A stretch of 64,000 nucleotides of DNA from Moraxellaceae bacterium (GCA_024234595.1 JACKNZ010000009.1:81100-145099); one strand, 5' to 3'. Positions 16,152 through 27,200 are shown, counted from the stretch's first letter. Made by a program: numbers and translations. The notes: a model not told the origin generated them from the letters alone.

Positions 16152-18320
16152 ATGACCGAACGTGTTCAACGTGGTGAGTTAGCGATTGCTAAAGAATTAT
16201 ATGATTTTATTGTTAATCAAGCGATTGAAGGGACTGGAATCAGCGTTGATGATTACTGGACTAAGTTTGAGGCGATTGTTGCTGATTTAATGCCAAAAAA
16301 CAAAGCGTTATTAGCCAAACGTGATGCAATTCAAGCGCAAATTGACGCATGGCATCGTGCTAATCCAAAATTTGATTTTGCTGCTTACAAAGCCTTTTTA
16401 ACAGAAATTGGTTATTTAGTAGCAGAAGGCGAAGATTTTAGCGTTAATCCTCAAAATGTCGATGACGAAATTGCCCGCATTGCTGGCCCACAATTAGTTG
16501 TGCCTGTTAAAAATGCGCGTTATGCCTTAAACGCCGCTAATGCTCGTTGGGGTAGCTTATACGATGCCTTGTATGGCAACGATGTGATTAGTGAAGAAGG
16601 TGGTGCAGACAAAGGCAAAGGCTACAACCCAGCTCGTGGTGCTAAAGTGATTGCTTATGCTCGTACTTTATTAGACACAGCCGCTCCTTTGACGACTGGC
16701 TCTCATGCCGATTCTGTTGCTTATGCCATTGTTAATGGTGCATTAGAAGTTAGCTTAAAAGATGGCAGCAAAGTTGCTTTAGCATCCCCAGAAAAATTAG
16801 TGGGTTATGCTGGTGATATTAATTCACCAACAAGCATTTTATTAAAAAACAACGGTTTGCACATTGATATTCAATTTGATGGCACTCATCCTGTTGGTCA
16901 ACAAGACCCAGCAAAAATCAAAGATTTAGTGATTGAGTCTGCGTTAACCACTATTTGTGACTGTGAAGACTCTGTGGCTGCAGTTGACGCTGAAGACAAA
17001 GTTGAAGTGTATGGCAACTGGTTGGGTTTAATGAAAGGCAACTTGGTTGAGTCTTTCGAAAAAGGTGGCAAAACCTTAACCCGTACCATGAATGCTGATC
17101 GTACTTACACTGCTTTAAATGGTGGCAGCCTCACTTTGCATGGTCGTTCTTTGTTATTAGTACGTAATGTTGGTCATTTAATGACTAACCCAGCCGTATT
17201 GTATAAAGGCGAAGAAATTCCAGAAGGCATTATGGATGCCTTAGTGACTGTATTGATTGCAAAACACGATTTATTGGGCAATGGCTCTTTAAAGAATTCT
17301 CGTACAGGTTCTGTGTATATTGTTAAGCCAAAAATGCACGGTCCAGAAGAAGTTGCGTTTGCTAACGAAATCTTCACTCGTGTAGAAGAAGCTTTAGGTT
17401 TAGCACAAAATACCTTAAAAATGGGTATTATGGACGAAGAGCGTCGTACCACTGTTAACCTCAAAGAATGTATCCGTGCTGCTAAAGACCGTGTGATGTT
17501 CATTAACACAGGCTTCTTAGATCGTACTGGTGATGAAATCCATACTTCTATGGAAGCAGGTGCGGTGATTCGTAAAGCTGACATGAAAAAAGCTAAATGG
17601 ATTGCTTCCTACGAAAACTGGAACGTTGATATCGGTTTAGCTTGTGGTTTACAAGGTAAAGCACAAATCGGTAAAGGCATGTGGGCAATGCCAGACTTAA
17701 TGAAAGACATGGTTGAGCAAAAAATTGCCCACCCAATGGCTGGCGCAAATACTGCTTGGGTACCATCGCCAACAGGCGCAACTTTGCACTCTATGCATTA
17801 CCATAAAGTAAATGTGTTTGCTCGCCAAGACGAATTAAAGTCTCGTGCTCGTGCTAATGTGGATGACATCTTAACCATTCCTTTAGCAGAAAATACCGAT
17901 TGGTCTGCTGAAGAAATCAAAAATGAACTTGATAACAATTGCCAAGGCATTTTAGGTTATGTGGTTCGTTGGATTGACCAAGGTGTGGGTTGTTCTAAAG
18001 TGCCAGATATTAACAACATTGGCTTAATGGAAGACCGTGCAACCTTGCGTATTTCTAGCCAACACGTAGCTAACTGGTTACGTCATGGTATTTGTACACA
18101 AGAACAAGTGTTAGAAGCTATGCAACGTATGGCCTCTGTGGTTGATGGTCAAAACGCTAATGACCCATTATACAAACCAATGGCACCAAACTTTGATGAT
18201 AGCGTGGCTTTCCAAGCGTCTAAAGAGTTAGTGTTTGAAGGTTGTGCTCAACCAAACGGTTATACTGAGCCAGTCTTACACCGTCGTCGTCGTGAATTAA
18301 AAGCAAAAATTGCTGGTTAA
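16152..18320 (+). CDS. glcB: Malate synthase G
   Basis: A 722-residue enzyme condensing glyoxylate with acetyl-CoA to malate, the second step of the glyoxylate shunt. The length and the segments CDCEDSVAAVDAEDKVEVYGNWLGLMKG, GRSLLLVRNVGHLM, and TVNLKECIRAAKDRVMFINTGFLDRTGDEIHTSMEAG are those of isoform G (AceB is about 530). An AAGGTGA ribosome site precedes the ATG. It is monocistronic with its own terminator; the partner aceA lies 39 kb away in this window. Confidence 0.98.
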   Translation: MTERVQRGELAIAKELYDFIVNQAIEGTGISVDDYWTKFEAIVADLMPKNKALLAKRDAIQAQIDAWHRANPKFDFAAYKAFLTEIGYLVAEGEDFSVNPQNVDDEIARIAGPQLVVPVKNARYALNAANARWGSLYDALYGNDVISEEGGADKGKGYNPARGAKVIAYARTLLDTAAPLTTGSHADSVAYAIVNGALEVSLKDGSKVALASPEKLVGYAGDINSPTSILLKNNGLHIDIQFDGTHPVGQQDPAKIKDLVIESALTTICDCEDSVAAVDAEDKVEVYGNWLGLMKGNLVESFEKGGKTLTRTMNADRTYTALNGGSLTLHGRSLLLVRNVGHLMTNPAVLYKGEEIPEGIMDALVTVLIAKHDLLGNGSLKNSRTGSVYIVKPKMHGPEEVAFANEIFTRVEEALGLAQNTLKMGIMDEERRTTVNLKECIRAAKDRVMFINTGFLDRTGDEIHTSMEAGAVIRKADMKKAKWIASYENWNVDIGLACGLQGKAQIGKGMWAMPDLMKDMVEQKIAHPMAGANTAWVPSPTGATLHSMHYHKVNVFARQDELKSRARANVDDILTIPLAENTDWSAEEIKNELDNNCQGILGYVVRWIDQGVGCSKVPDINNIGLMEDRATLRISSQHVANWLRHGICTQEQVLEAMQRMASVVDGQNANDPLYKPMAPNFDDSVAFQASKELVFEGCAQPNGYTEPVLHRRRRELKAKIAG

Positions 18321-18340
18321 TTTAGACGGATAGCTATAAA

Positions 18341-18368
18341 AGGGGATGCCATTGGTGTCCCTTTTTTT
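18341..18368 (+). terminator. Terminator of glcB
   Basis: An 8-bp stem GGGATGCC/GGTGTCCC (two G-T pairs, loop ATT) followed by T7. It begins about 20 bases past the stop. Confidence 0.88.
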
Positions 18369-18548
18369 ATTGGGCTTGCATTTTTGTTAAAAAAGTTATT
18401 AGCTTAGAAAAGCTTATAATAATAAACAGATGCAGTCTGTATGCAGCGTATCAAAATACAGGAAAAACAAAGAAATTAGAGAAAGCTTTTGTGTTGTGTG
18501 GCACTTCACAAAGATTACTTACTTATAATAACAACGAGGAATAACATA

Positions 18549-19205
18549 ATGTTTGATAAAAAAATGCCCGAAGCATGGCGTGTCTTGCGGATTCAATCAG
18601 AGTTAGTCGATGGCATAGAACATCTGGTTAAAATTCAACATGCAGTTAATATTTTTGGGAGTGCACGTTTGCCACCAAGTGACCCTTATTATGTACAAGG
18701 CGAAAAATTAGGTGCGTTGTTATCTAGAGCTGGACTAACAGTGATTACTGGCGGAGGACCCGGCATTATGGAGGCCGCCAACAAAGGGGCTTATCAAAAT
18801 GGCAGCTTATCGGTAGGACTCAATATTACTTTGCCACATGAACAAAAACCCAATCATTATCAAGATTTGAGCTTAAATTTTAGATACTTTTTTGTACGCA
18901 AATTTATGTTTATGAAGCACGCCATTGCCTTTGCAATTTTACCGGGTGGCTTTGGCACTTTAGATGAATTGTTTGAAGCAATTACCTTAATTCAAACTCA
19001 AAAAAGCGAGCCTTTTCCTGTGGTGTTAATTGGCAAAAGCTATTGGCAGGGATTATTAAACTGGATGAGAGAAGTGATGCTAACACGCGGTTGTATTGAT
19101 GAAAGTGACTTAGAGTTAATGACTCTAGTGGATAGTGCCGAAGAAGCTGCACATATTATTTTGACACATTATCATAAACACATATCGGCACAAACGGATG
19201 TTTAG
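18549..19205 (+). CDS. LOG-family protein (nucleotide 5'-monophosphate phosphoribohydrolase-like)
   Basis: A 218-residue Rossmann-fold protein. The family motifs GGGPGIMEAANKG (68-80) and PGGFGTLDE (133-141) are intact, and a catalytic-type Arg-Lys lies at 117-118. LOG proteins cleave the N-glycosidic bond of nucleoside monophosphates; the actual substrate here is unknown. The ATG at 18549 follows GAGGAA; the longer in-frame extension is untranslated leader. It starts a same-strand cluster with two-base spacing to the L,D-transpeptidase. Confidence 0.85.
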   Translation: MFDKKMPEAWRVLRIQSELVDGIEHLVKIQHAVNIFGSARLPPSDPYYVQGEKLGALLSRAGLTVITGGGPGIMEAANKGAYQNGSLSVGLNITLPHEQKPNHYQDLSLNFRYFFVRKFMFMKHAIAFAILPGGFGTLDELFEAITLIQTQKSEPFPVVLIGKSYWQGLLNWMREVMLTRGCIDESDLELMTLVDSAEEAAHIILTHYHKHISAQTDV

Positions 19206-19207
19206 CA

Positions 19208-19696
19208 GTGACAATCAACATAGTAATTGATATTAGCCAACAAAGCTTAACACTGTGGCAAGATCATAATCGCTTGCGTCAATATTCAATTTCTTCAGCC
19301 TTAAAGGGCGTGGGCGAGCGAAGTGGCAGCGAGCAAACACCACGCGGCAAACATATTATTCGTGCCAAAATTGGCGCAAATATGCCGCTTAATAGTGTCT
19401 TTAAGGCACGTCGGCCAACGGGCGAAATTTATAGTGCTGAACTTGCCGAAAAGTATCCTAATCGTGATTGGATTTTAACGCGTATTATGTGGTTGTCGGG
19501 CTGCGAAGTGGGTAAAAACCGTTTGGGGCAATGTGATACCATGCGTCGTTATATTTATATTCATGGTACACCTGACTGTGAGCCGATGGGCGTTCCTTTG
19601 TCGCATGGTTGCATTCGTATGAATAATCGTGATATTGCCGAGTTATTTGCCTTAGTACCGTTATTTACCCCTGTTGTCATCGTGGAGTCAGCATGA
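19208..19696 (+). CDS. L,D-transpeptidase (YkuD domain)
   Basis: A 162-residue protein consisting almost only of the YkuD catalytic domain. The active-site block HGTPDCEPMGVPLSHGCIRM holds His119, His133, Cys135 and Arg137. These enzymes make 3-3 crosslinks or attach proteins in peptidoglycan. Unusually, no signal peptide or lipobox is seen: the domain begins at once with INIVIDISQQSLTLW. The start is a GTG two bases after the LOG stop. It overlaps the next gene by four bases (ATGA). Confidence 0.85.
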   Translation: MTINIVIDISQQSLTLWQDHNRLRQYSISSALKGVGERSGSEQTPRGKHIIRAKIGANMPLNSVFKARRPTGEIYSAELAEKYPNRDWILTRIMWLSGCEVGKNRLGQCDTMRRYIYIHGTPDCEPMGVPLSHGCIRMNNRDIAELFALVPLFTPVVIVESA

Positions 19697-20349
19697 CTAA
19701 TTTAGCGATATTTGATTTAGATAATACCTTAATTGCAGGGGATTCAGACCACGCATGGGGCGAGTTTTTGGTCAACAAAAATTTAGTCGATAGCCAATGG
19801 TATAAAGCCCAAAACGATAAGTTTTATGCTGATTATTGTGCAGGTCAATTAGACATTATTGCCTATAGTGAATTTGTATTTAGCTTTTTAGCACAACATG
19901 ACACTGCCTATTTACAACAATTACATCAGCAATTTATGAGCGAAGTGATAAAGCCCATTATGTTGCCTAAGGCGCAAGCTCTCATCACCAAACATCGTGC
20001 AGAGGGTGATGAGTTGCTGATTATTACAGCGACTAATCGTTTTATTACCCAGCCAATAGGTGAAGCTTTTGGTATTCCACAAGTATTGGCAACCGAGCCA
20101 GAGCAAATAGCAGGACGTTATACAGGCAAAGTGTCAGGTGTGCCTTGTTATAAAGAGGGTAAAATTACTCGCTATCAGGCATGGTTGGCGCAAAAAATGC
20201 AAAGTTTTGAGCAAGTGACTTTTTATTCGGACTCGCATAATGATTTGCCATTATTAAAGTGTGTTGATGTGGCTATTGCTGTTGACCCCGATGAAAAACT
20301 TAAAACCTATGCGCAACAACACCATTGGCCGATACTAAGTCTGCGTTAA
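19693..20349 (+). CDS. HAD-superfamily hydrolase, subfamily IB (SerB-like)
   Basis: A 218-residue phosphatase-type protein with the catalytic motif FDLDNTLIAGDS (Asp8 nucleophile, Asp10 acid/base). Motif II is ITATN around residue 115, a Lys (YKEGK) stands for motif III, and motif IV is YSDSHNDLPLL. The HAD-IB group includes phosphoserine phosphatases and related small-molecule phosphatases; the substrate is not determinable. It overlaps the L,D-transpeptidase gene by four bases. Confidence 0.85.
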   Translation: MTNLAIFDLDNTLIAGDSDHAWGEFLVNKNLVDSQWYKAQNDKFYADYCAGQLDIIAYSEFVFSFLAQHDTAYLQQLHQQFMSEVIKPIMLPKAQALITKHRAEGDELLIITATNRFITQPIGEAFGIPQVLATEPEQIAGRYTGKVSGVPCYKEGKITRYQAWLAQKMQSFEQVTFYSDSHNDLPLLKCVDVAIAVDPDEKLKTYAQQHHWPILSLR

Positions 20350-20372
20350 TTATCCAATCAGGATGCGTGAGC

Positions 20373-21353
20373 ATGCTAGAAGATGTCAAAGCCTACGAAA
20401 ATTTTGAACAAGCCTCCAAAGCCGTGCTGAGTTTTTTGCAGCAGCGTTTAGGTTTACGCTTATGGATGGTGACACGCACTGATAATCAAGAGTGGGTGGT
20501 ATTAAATATCGAAGACAATTTTTATCAAATACAAGCAGGTGCAGTATTTAAGTGGAGTGACTCGTTTTGTAGTCGCATGGCACAAGGCCTTGCACCACGT
20601 ATTGCACCCGATGTCAGCCAGCATCCTGTGTATTTGCAAGCCCCGATTGCCCAACAAATTCAGATTGGTGCTTATGTCGGAGTACCATTGGTTGATAAGC
20701 ATGGTTTATTGTTTGGGACATTATGTGCCATTGACCCACAGCCACAAAGCCAAACCATTGAGTCAGAATTACCATTGGTCGAGTTGTGCGCCCGATTATT
20801 GATGACTATTTTAGAAAGCGATATGCAAAAAGTAGAAGCGCAGCGTCATGCCGAGCGAGCTGACCAAGACGCGCTCAAAGATGGATTAACCGCTTTATAC
20901 AATCGTCGGGCATGGGACAATTTGTTAATGAAAGAGGAGCTGCGTTGTGCTCAATATGGCTATAACGCTGCTGTGATTGTCGTTGATTTAGATTTATTGA
21001 AGCATATCAACGATAAACAAGGCCATATTGCAGGGGATAATCTGCTCCAAAATACCGCAAAACACCTCAACGAAGCAGTATTGTCTCATGATATTGTGGC
21101 GCGTATTGGTGGCGATGAGTTTGTGATTTTGTTGGTAGAAGCAGACGAGGAACGCGCCAAACAAACGGTGCACAATATTAGTCAATTATTACAAGCGGCG
21201 AGTATCGAGGCTTCTATTGGTTATGATATTCGTCATCCAATGTACGGGATTATCCATGCATGGAATCATGCTGACCGAAAAATGTACAATCAAAAAATAT
21301 CAAAAAGGCGCGTAGAAATACCAAAGCCTCAAGAACCAGATTATTTTTTATAA
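20373..21353 (+). CDS. GAF-GGDEF diguanylate cyclase
   Basis: A 326-residue predicted c-di-GMP synthase. An N-terminal GAF sensor (about 10-145; FCSRMAQG..VGVPLVDKHGLLFGTLCAIDP) precedes a GGDEF domain with an intact GGDEF at about 246-250 and the upstream DGLTALYNRRAWD motif. The inhibitory I-site RxxD is absent: the corresponding positions read LSHD. It is thus probably not product-inhibited in the usual way. The ATG at 20373 follows AGGA; an in-frame TTG further upstream overlaps the HAD gene and is less likely. Confidence 0.85.
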   Translation: MLEDVKAYENFEQASKAVLSFLQQRLGLRLWMVTRTDNQEWVVLNIEDNFYQIQAGAVFKWSDSFCSRMAQGLAPRIAPDVSQHPVYLQAPIAQQIQIGAYVGVPLVDKHGLLFGTLCAIDPQPQSQTIESELPLVELCARLLMTILESDMQKVEAQRHAERADQDALKDGLTALYNRRAWDNLLMKEELRCAQYGYNAAVIVVDLDLLKHINDKQGHIAGDNLLQNTAKHLNEAVLSHDIVARIGGDEFVILLVEADEERAKQTVHNISQLLQAASIEASIGYDIRHPMYGIIHAWNHADRKMYNQKISKRRVEIPKPQEPDYFL

Positions 21354-21364
21354 AGAGACTTAAA

Positions 21365-24013
21365 ATGACCACAGTAAGCCCAAAAACTATTTATTTAAAA
21401 GATTATCAAGCCCCGTTATTTAGCATTGAGCAAGTTAATTTACAGGTCGATATTTTTAACGATTATACCTTAGTCACATCAACCCTAAATTTGACCCCCC
21501 AACAAAAAAATCAAGCGTTGGTGTTACATGGTGTTGACTTAGAACTACAAAGCTTGCATTTGGATAATCAATTATTATCAACAAACGATTATCAACTACA
21601 AGGTGAAGAATTAGTCATTCACAACGTGCCTAATCAGCCGTTTAGCCTACAAAGTGTGGTAAAAATTTATCCTGCTAAAAATTTGGCCTTAGAAGGTTTG
21701 TATTTGTCGAAAGGGATGTTTTGTACTCAATGTGAGCCAGAAGGCTTTAGAAAAATTAGCTATTATTTAGACCGTCCCGATGTTTTATCGTCTTTTACAA
21801 CCACCATTACCGCCGATAAAAACCAATATCCGACCTTGTTAGCTAACGGTAATTTAATTGCCCAAGGTGATGCAGGTGAGGGCAGACATTTTGCCACATG
21901 GCAAGACCCTTTCAAAAAACCAAGCTATTTATTTGCGATGGTGGCAGGTGATTTAGCCTGTTTAGAAGATAGCTTTACCACCATGACTGGTCGTGAGGTT
22001 GCGCTAAAAATTTATGTAGAACCGCACGATTTGCGCCAATGTCACCATGCAATGGAGTCTTTAAAAGCATCAATGCGTTGGGATGAGCAAGTCTATGGTC
22101 GAGAATATGATTTAGATATTTTTATGATTGTTGCCGTGAGCCACTTTAATATGGGGGCAATGGAAAACAAAGGCTTAAATATCTTTAATACCTCATGTGT
22201 GTTAGCCCATCCCGAAACCACCACTGATTTAGGTTTTCAGCGTGTTGAATCCGTGGTTGCCCATGAATATTTTCATAATTGGAGCGGTAATCGGGTCACT
22301 TGTCGAGATTGGTTTCAACTCAGTTTAAAAGAAGGGTTTACCGTTTTTAGAGACCAACAATTTTCTGCCGACCAACTCTCTGCCAGTGTGCAACGTATTG
22401 AAGATGTCGCGGTATTGCGTAATGTGCAATTTGCCGAAGATGCTAGTCCTTTAGCCCATCCTGTCCGTCCCGAATCATTTATTGAAATCAATAATTTTTA
22501 TACTGCAACGGTGTATGAAAAAGGCGCGGAAATCGTCAGAATGCTACATACCGTATTAGGCGCAGACGCCTTTAGAAAAGGCACAGATTTATATTTTAGC
22601 CGCCACGATGGCCAAGCAGTCACAGTTGAGGACTTTGTCCAAGCCTTAGCCGATGCCAATCAACAAGATTTAAGCGCGTTTATGCAATGGTACAGACAAC
22701 CTTGCACACCTGTATTGACTGTAACCACCGATTATAATGCGCAAGCAAAAACCTATACCTTAAGCATTAGCCAACAAACACCTGCCAAAGAAGGTTATCC
22801 GAATCCTGAGTATTTACCGATTCCCATTAAGTTAGCCTTGTTTGACCAACACATAGGCCAAGCGATTGCTTTACGTTTGCAAGGTGAGACACAGGCCATA
22901 GGCAAAGAGCGCGTGTTAATTGCGGACAAAGCGCAACAAACATGGACTTTTGTCGATGTAAAACAAGCGGTTGTGCCTTCGTTATTACGCGATTTTTCTG
23001 CGCCTGTGGTCTTGGATTATCAAATTTCTAACGCTGAGTTATTATTCTTGATGCAGCATGACAATAATGGTTTTAATCGTTGGTTGGCCGCACAAAGTCT
23101 GTATGAGCGTTTATTGTTGGCAATGATTGCTAATATTGACCAACAACAAGAACCGTTAACAGGTTTAGCCATGGATGAGTTGTTAACAGGCTTAGCCGCT
23201 TTTTTACCCACTTTAGCACAACAAGATGCGGCTTTAGCGGCAAAAATCCTCAGTTTACCCACTGAAAATTATTTAGCAGAAAAGGTGGCGGTGATTAACC
23301 CAAGCCATATCGCCCAAGTCAGAGAAATCTTGCAACAAGCGATTGCCAATGCTTTAGTTGATTTTTTCCGTACGCAATATATGGCCTTCACGCAAGCTAG
23401 CTATGTTTATAACAGCGCGGCGATTGCTCAGCGTTCATGGCGCGACCAATGTTTACATTATTTATTGCAATCTACAGCAAGCACAGATGCACAAGCTTTA
23501 GCCGCGCAGCAATACCAACAAGCCGATAATATGAGTGCACGCATGAGTGCTGTGCGTGGCTTGGTACATAGTCAAGCAGCACAAGCAAGTAGCGTATTAG
23601 CCGATTTTTATCAACGTTTTGTTGATGAAGCCTTAGTGGTCGATAGTTGGTTTGCCGTACAAGCCACCAATGCCAAAGCCAGTTTAAGCGACATCGAGCA
23701 ATTATGTGCCCATTCTGCCTTTACCTTAACTAATCCTAATCGCTTACGTTCTGTACTGGCACAGTTTGCCAATGCTAATCCCGTTGTATTTCATCAACAA
23801 AATGGTGAAGGTTATCGCTTTCTTTGCCAAAAAATTGCCGAATTAGATAAGCTCAACCCACAAATTGCTTCCCGTTTGTTGGGAGCTTTTAGTAAATGGC
23901 AACGTTTGGAAGCGATACGCCAACAGCAAGCACAGTCAGCGTTGCAGCAACTCAGTCAACAAGTCTTATCAAATGATACTTTTGAAACTTTAAATCGGTT
24001 GCTTAAAGGTTGA
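21365..24013 (+). CDS. pepN: Aminopeptidase N (M1 family)
   Basis: An 882-residue zinc metallopeptidase removing N-terminal residues from cytosolic peptides. The exopeptidase motif GAMEN is at about 264-268 and the zinc motif HEYFHNWSGNRVT starts at about 300. Length and the segment CTQCEPEGFRKISYYLDRPDV match the proteobacterial PepN. It begins 11 bases after the GGDEF gene, with a run of AAAGAGAC before the ATG, and may be the last gene of that transcription unit. Confidence 0.97.
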   Translation: MTTVSPKTIYLKDYQAPLFSIEQVNLQVDIFNDYTLVTSTLNLTPQQKNQALVLHGVDLELQSLHLDNQLLSTNDYQLQGEELVIHNVPNQPFSLQSVVKIYPAKNLALEGLYLSKGMFCTQCEPEGFRKISYYLDRPDVLSSFTTTITADKNQYPTLLANGNLIAQGDAGEGRHFATWQDPFKKPSYLFAMVAGDLACLEDSFTTMTGREVALKIYVEPHDLRQCHHAMESLKASMRWDEQVYGREYDLDIFMIVAVSHFNMGAMENKGLNIFNTSCVLAHPETTTDLGFQRVESVVAHEYFHNWSGNRVTCRDWFQLSLKEGFTVFRDQQFSADQLSASVQRIEDVAVLRNVQFAEDASPLAHPVRPESFIEINNFYTATVYEKGAEIVRMLHTVLGADAFRKGTDLYFSRHDGQAVTVEDFVQALADANQQDLSAFMQWYRQPCTPVLTVTTDYNAQAKTYTLSISQQTPAKEGYPNPEYLPIPIKLALFDQHIGQAIALRLQGETQAIGKERVLIADKAQQTWTFVDVKQAVVPSLLRDFSAPVVLDYQISNAELLFLMQHDNNGFNRWLAAQSLYERLLLAMIANIDQQQEPLTGLAMDELLTGLAAFLPTLAQQDAALAAKILSLPTENYLAEKVAVINPSHIAQVREILQQAIANALVDFFRTQYMAFTQASYVYNSAAIAQRSWRDQCLHYLLQSTASTDAQALAAQQYQQADNMSARMSAVRGLVHSQAAQASSVLADFYQRFVDEALVVDSWFAVQATNAKASLSDIEQLCAHSAFTLTNPNRLRSVLAQFANANPVVFHQQNGEGYRFLCQKIAELDKLNPQIASRLLGAFSKWQRLEAIRQQQAQSALQQLSQQVLSNDTFETLNRLLKG

Positions 24014-24092
24014 TAGAGGGCTTACACTCCTAAATATTGATTAAAAATAAAAATACAACTGAGGCATTTAATGATGCCTAGTTTAAAAATAT

Positions 24093-24217
24093 AGGACTTA
24101 CGCATTGCACTGCAATTAACGCGTTTTGCACCCTCACCCCAACCCTCTCCCTCAGGGAGAGGGAGGAGCGTAGCGGAGGGTGAGGGCGTGAAAAATAAGC
24201 GATAATTGCGTAAGTCA
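24093..24217. mobile_element. MITE-like element, copy 1 (upstream of gdhB)
   Basis: A 125-base non-coding element with terminal inverted repeats AGGACTTACGC and GCGTAAGTC(A). Conserved subterminal motifs are CGCGTTTTGC on the left and AAATAAGCGATAA on the right. A CCCTCACCCC-family palindrome (24131-24187) is nested in the middle. It sits only 20 bases before the gdhB start codon. No target duplication is evident. Confidence 0.75.
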
Positions 24218-24237
24218 TAAATAACGAGGGAAATAAT

Positions 24238-27200
24238 ATGTTATCCAGCACCGAAGCGTGGACTCAACAAACCCGTCAGAGCTGTTTAGATGTATGTGCC
24301 GCTTATGATAATCCATTGTTTTTAGCCTTTGCCGAACGTGCTTTACGAGCATTGTTAGCAGATGAATTACGTCGCTATACCCCTCATTCTTTGTCAGCTT
24401 GTTTATGGGGCTTTTGGCAATTTGTGATTGACAGTCGTCAAGAAGTCAATATTCGGGTTTTTAATCCAGAGCCAGTTAAAGAGGGGTGGCGTGCCGAAGG
24501 CAGCGTGATTGAGCTTTATGGCACAGAAATGCCTTTTTTGCTCAATACCTTGCGTATGGCTTTGTATCGCGGTGGTTATGATGTCAGTGTCTTGATGGAT
24601 GTTAATATCGCTTTACGTCGTAATCGGTATTTTCAAATTACAGAAATTCCTAAACCGAGTAGTGCGAATAGCGAAGAATATCGCACCTTGATTCATATTG
24701 AATTAGCCGATTTGTATGAGGGAGAAGCATTAAAAGCCCTAGAAACCTGTATTCATGATGCCATAGGCATGCTCAAAAAGGTTGTCGATAGTTTTCCGCG
24801 CATGCAAACTTTAGTACGAGATGCTGCTCAAAAACTTATCGAAAAAATGCCTAAAGAAGGCGATGCTGCGGTATTGCGGATGGAGGCTCATGCTTTTTTG
24901 CAATGGTTAATGCGTGGTCACTTTACCTTTTTGGCCGTTAAATATATCAACGAGCAAGGGGTAGAAGAAAATACAGGTTTAGGAGCATGGCCGAGTTTGC
25001 ATTTAGATTGGTTAGATGCCACAAAAACTCAAAGTACCGAAGTTAAATTATTATTTGGCAAATCGTTAACGCGCTCACCAATTCACCATGACCGCTATGC
25101 TGATGTCATTATTGCGCCGATGCCTGATGGCAAAAGTGAATATCGTTTTTTTGGTTTATATACCAGTCGTGTTAATCAGCATGACCCCATGACCATGCCT
25201 GTGTTGCGTCACAAAATTACCACGGTCGATATTTTTTCGGGCTTACGCAAAGTGAGTCACGATGGCCGAAATTTTGACCGTATGTTGCGTACCCATCCGC
25301 GTGATGAATTATTGCTCTCTAGCGAACAAGATTTGCTTGGTGCATTTTTGCCAATGGTCAAGCAAAAATATGGTAATGAACTACGTTTTATTTGGCGTTT
25401 AGACCCGTGGAAACGGTTTATTTCTGTTTTTATATACTTGTCAAAATCTTTATATAATCAAACATTTGTGAGTCGTACCAGTGAGTTTTTACAAGCACGC
25501 TTTAATGCCAGTGATGCGGTGATGACACCTTACGTGTCGGAGCATCGTTGGATACGACTCCATGCTTTATTGGTCTTTGAAGATAAAAGCCCACCGCGCA
25601 TTAACATCGAAGAAACCGAAGGTGTGCTAAAACGTTTGGCGCGTACTTGGGAAGATGAATTACTGAGCATATTGATGAGCAAGTACCAATCGGTATTGGC
25701 TAACCAATTGTATCGTCGTTATCAAGATGTTTTTCCCGAAGCCTATAAAGATACCTATAAACCGCAAGAGGCAATGGCTGATATTGCCTTGTTAGAAACC
25801 TTGCGCGTTGATACCGCATTGGCGGTTGAGGTCTCACCTACCGAAGGTCGTACAGCGCGTTTTAAGATTTTACAGTGGCATCAACAATTATCCTTGTCGA
25901 GAGTGATGCCGATTTTAGAAAGCTTTGGCTTAAAAGTATTGCAAGAGCAAGCCTTCCCTTTATTACATGAAGATAACTGTTTGTGGTTGCACGATTTTAG
26001 AACGGAATTGCCCGATAGCTTGCCTAAAGAAGCCTTTGTACAAACCTTGGCTTATGTGCGTGAAGCCATGCAGGTCTTGTGGCAAGGTGGGGTAGAGGCA
26101 GATGTATTTAATCGTTTAGTCACGGTATTACCTTGCCGTTGGCGCGAAGCACATATTTTTAGGGTGTTATCGGCCTATTTAAAACAAGTCGCTTTTCCTT
26201 TATCGGCACAAGCACAGGTCGAAGCACTCACGCGTTTCCCCCATGTAGGACGGAGCTTATTAGAGTTATTTCAAACACGTTTTGATCCAAGCATCAATAC
26301 CGACCGCCAAGAACGTCAAGATGCAGTCATTAAACGTATTGAGCTTGCCTTAGATAAAATTGGCTCTGTTGGTGATGAACGAGTGTTACGTGAGTTAATG
26401 GATGTAATGCTTGCGATAGTGCGTACCAATTTTTATATAAATAATGCCATCCAGCAGCAACGTGTTTCTATCAAGATAGATTCGCAACAACTACGTAACA
26501 TTCCTGACCCTAAGCCGTGGCGCGAGATTTTTGTGTATAGCCCTGACGTTATTGGCTTACATCTTCGATTTGGGGCAGTGGCACGCGGTGGGATTCGTTG
26601 GTCAGATAGACCCGAAGATTTTAGAACAGAAGTGCTAGGTTTGGTTAAAGCACAACAAGTCAAAAATGCCGTGATTGTACCTGTGGGAGCTAAAGGTGCG
26701 TTTGTCGTGCGTACCCAATATGGCGATAAATATGATATAGCCATTAACGCCTATCAAGAGTTTTTACGGGGCTTATTAGATATTACCGACAACCGTCAAA
26801 AAGACAAAATCATTCCGCCAAAACAAGTAGTGTGTTATGACGGCCAAGATGCTTATTTAGTGGTTGCAGCAGACAAAGGCACAGCAACTTTTTCGGACAC
26901 AGCCAATGCGGTGGCTGCTGAGTACCAGTTTTGGTTGGGTGATGCTTTTGCATCGGGTGGTAGCAATGGTTATGACCACAAAAAAATTGGCATTACCGCG
27001 CGAGGAGCCTTTGTATCATTAGCTCGATTAGCGCGCGAAGCAGGTTTTGACCCCTACAATGAGCCATTTAGCATGGTTGGCATTGGTGATATGTCGGGTG
27101 ATGTCTTTGGTAATGGCTTACTACAAAGTCAGCATATTCGCTTACAAGCGGCTTTTAATCATAACTATATTTTTATTGACCCCTATCCTGATCCAGCCGT

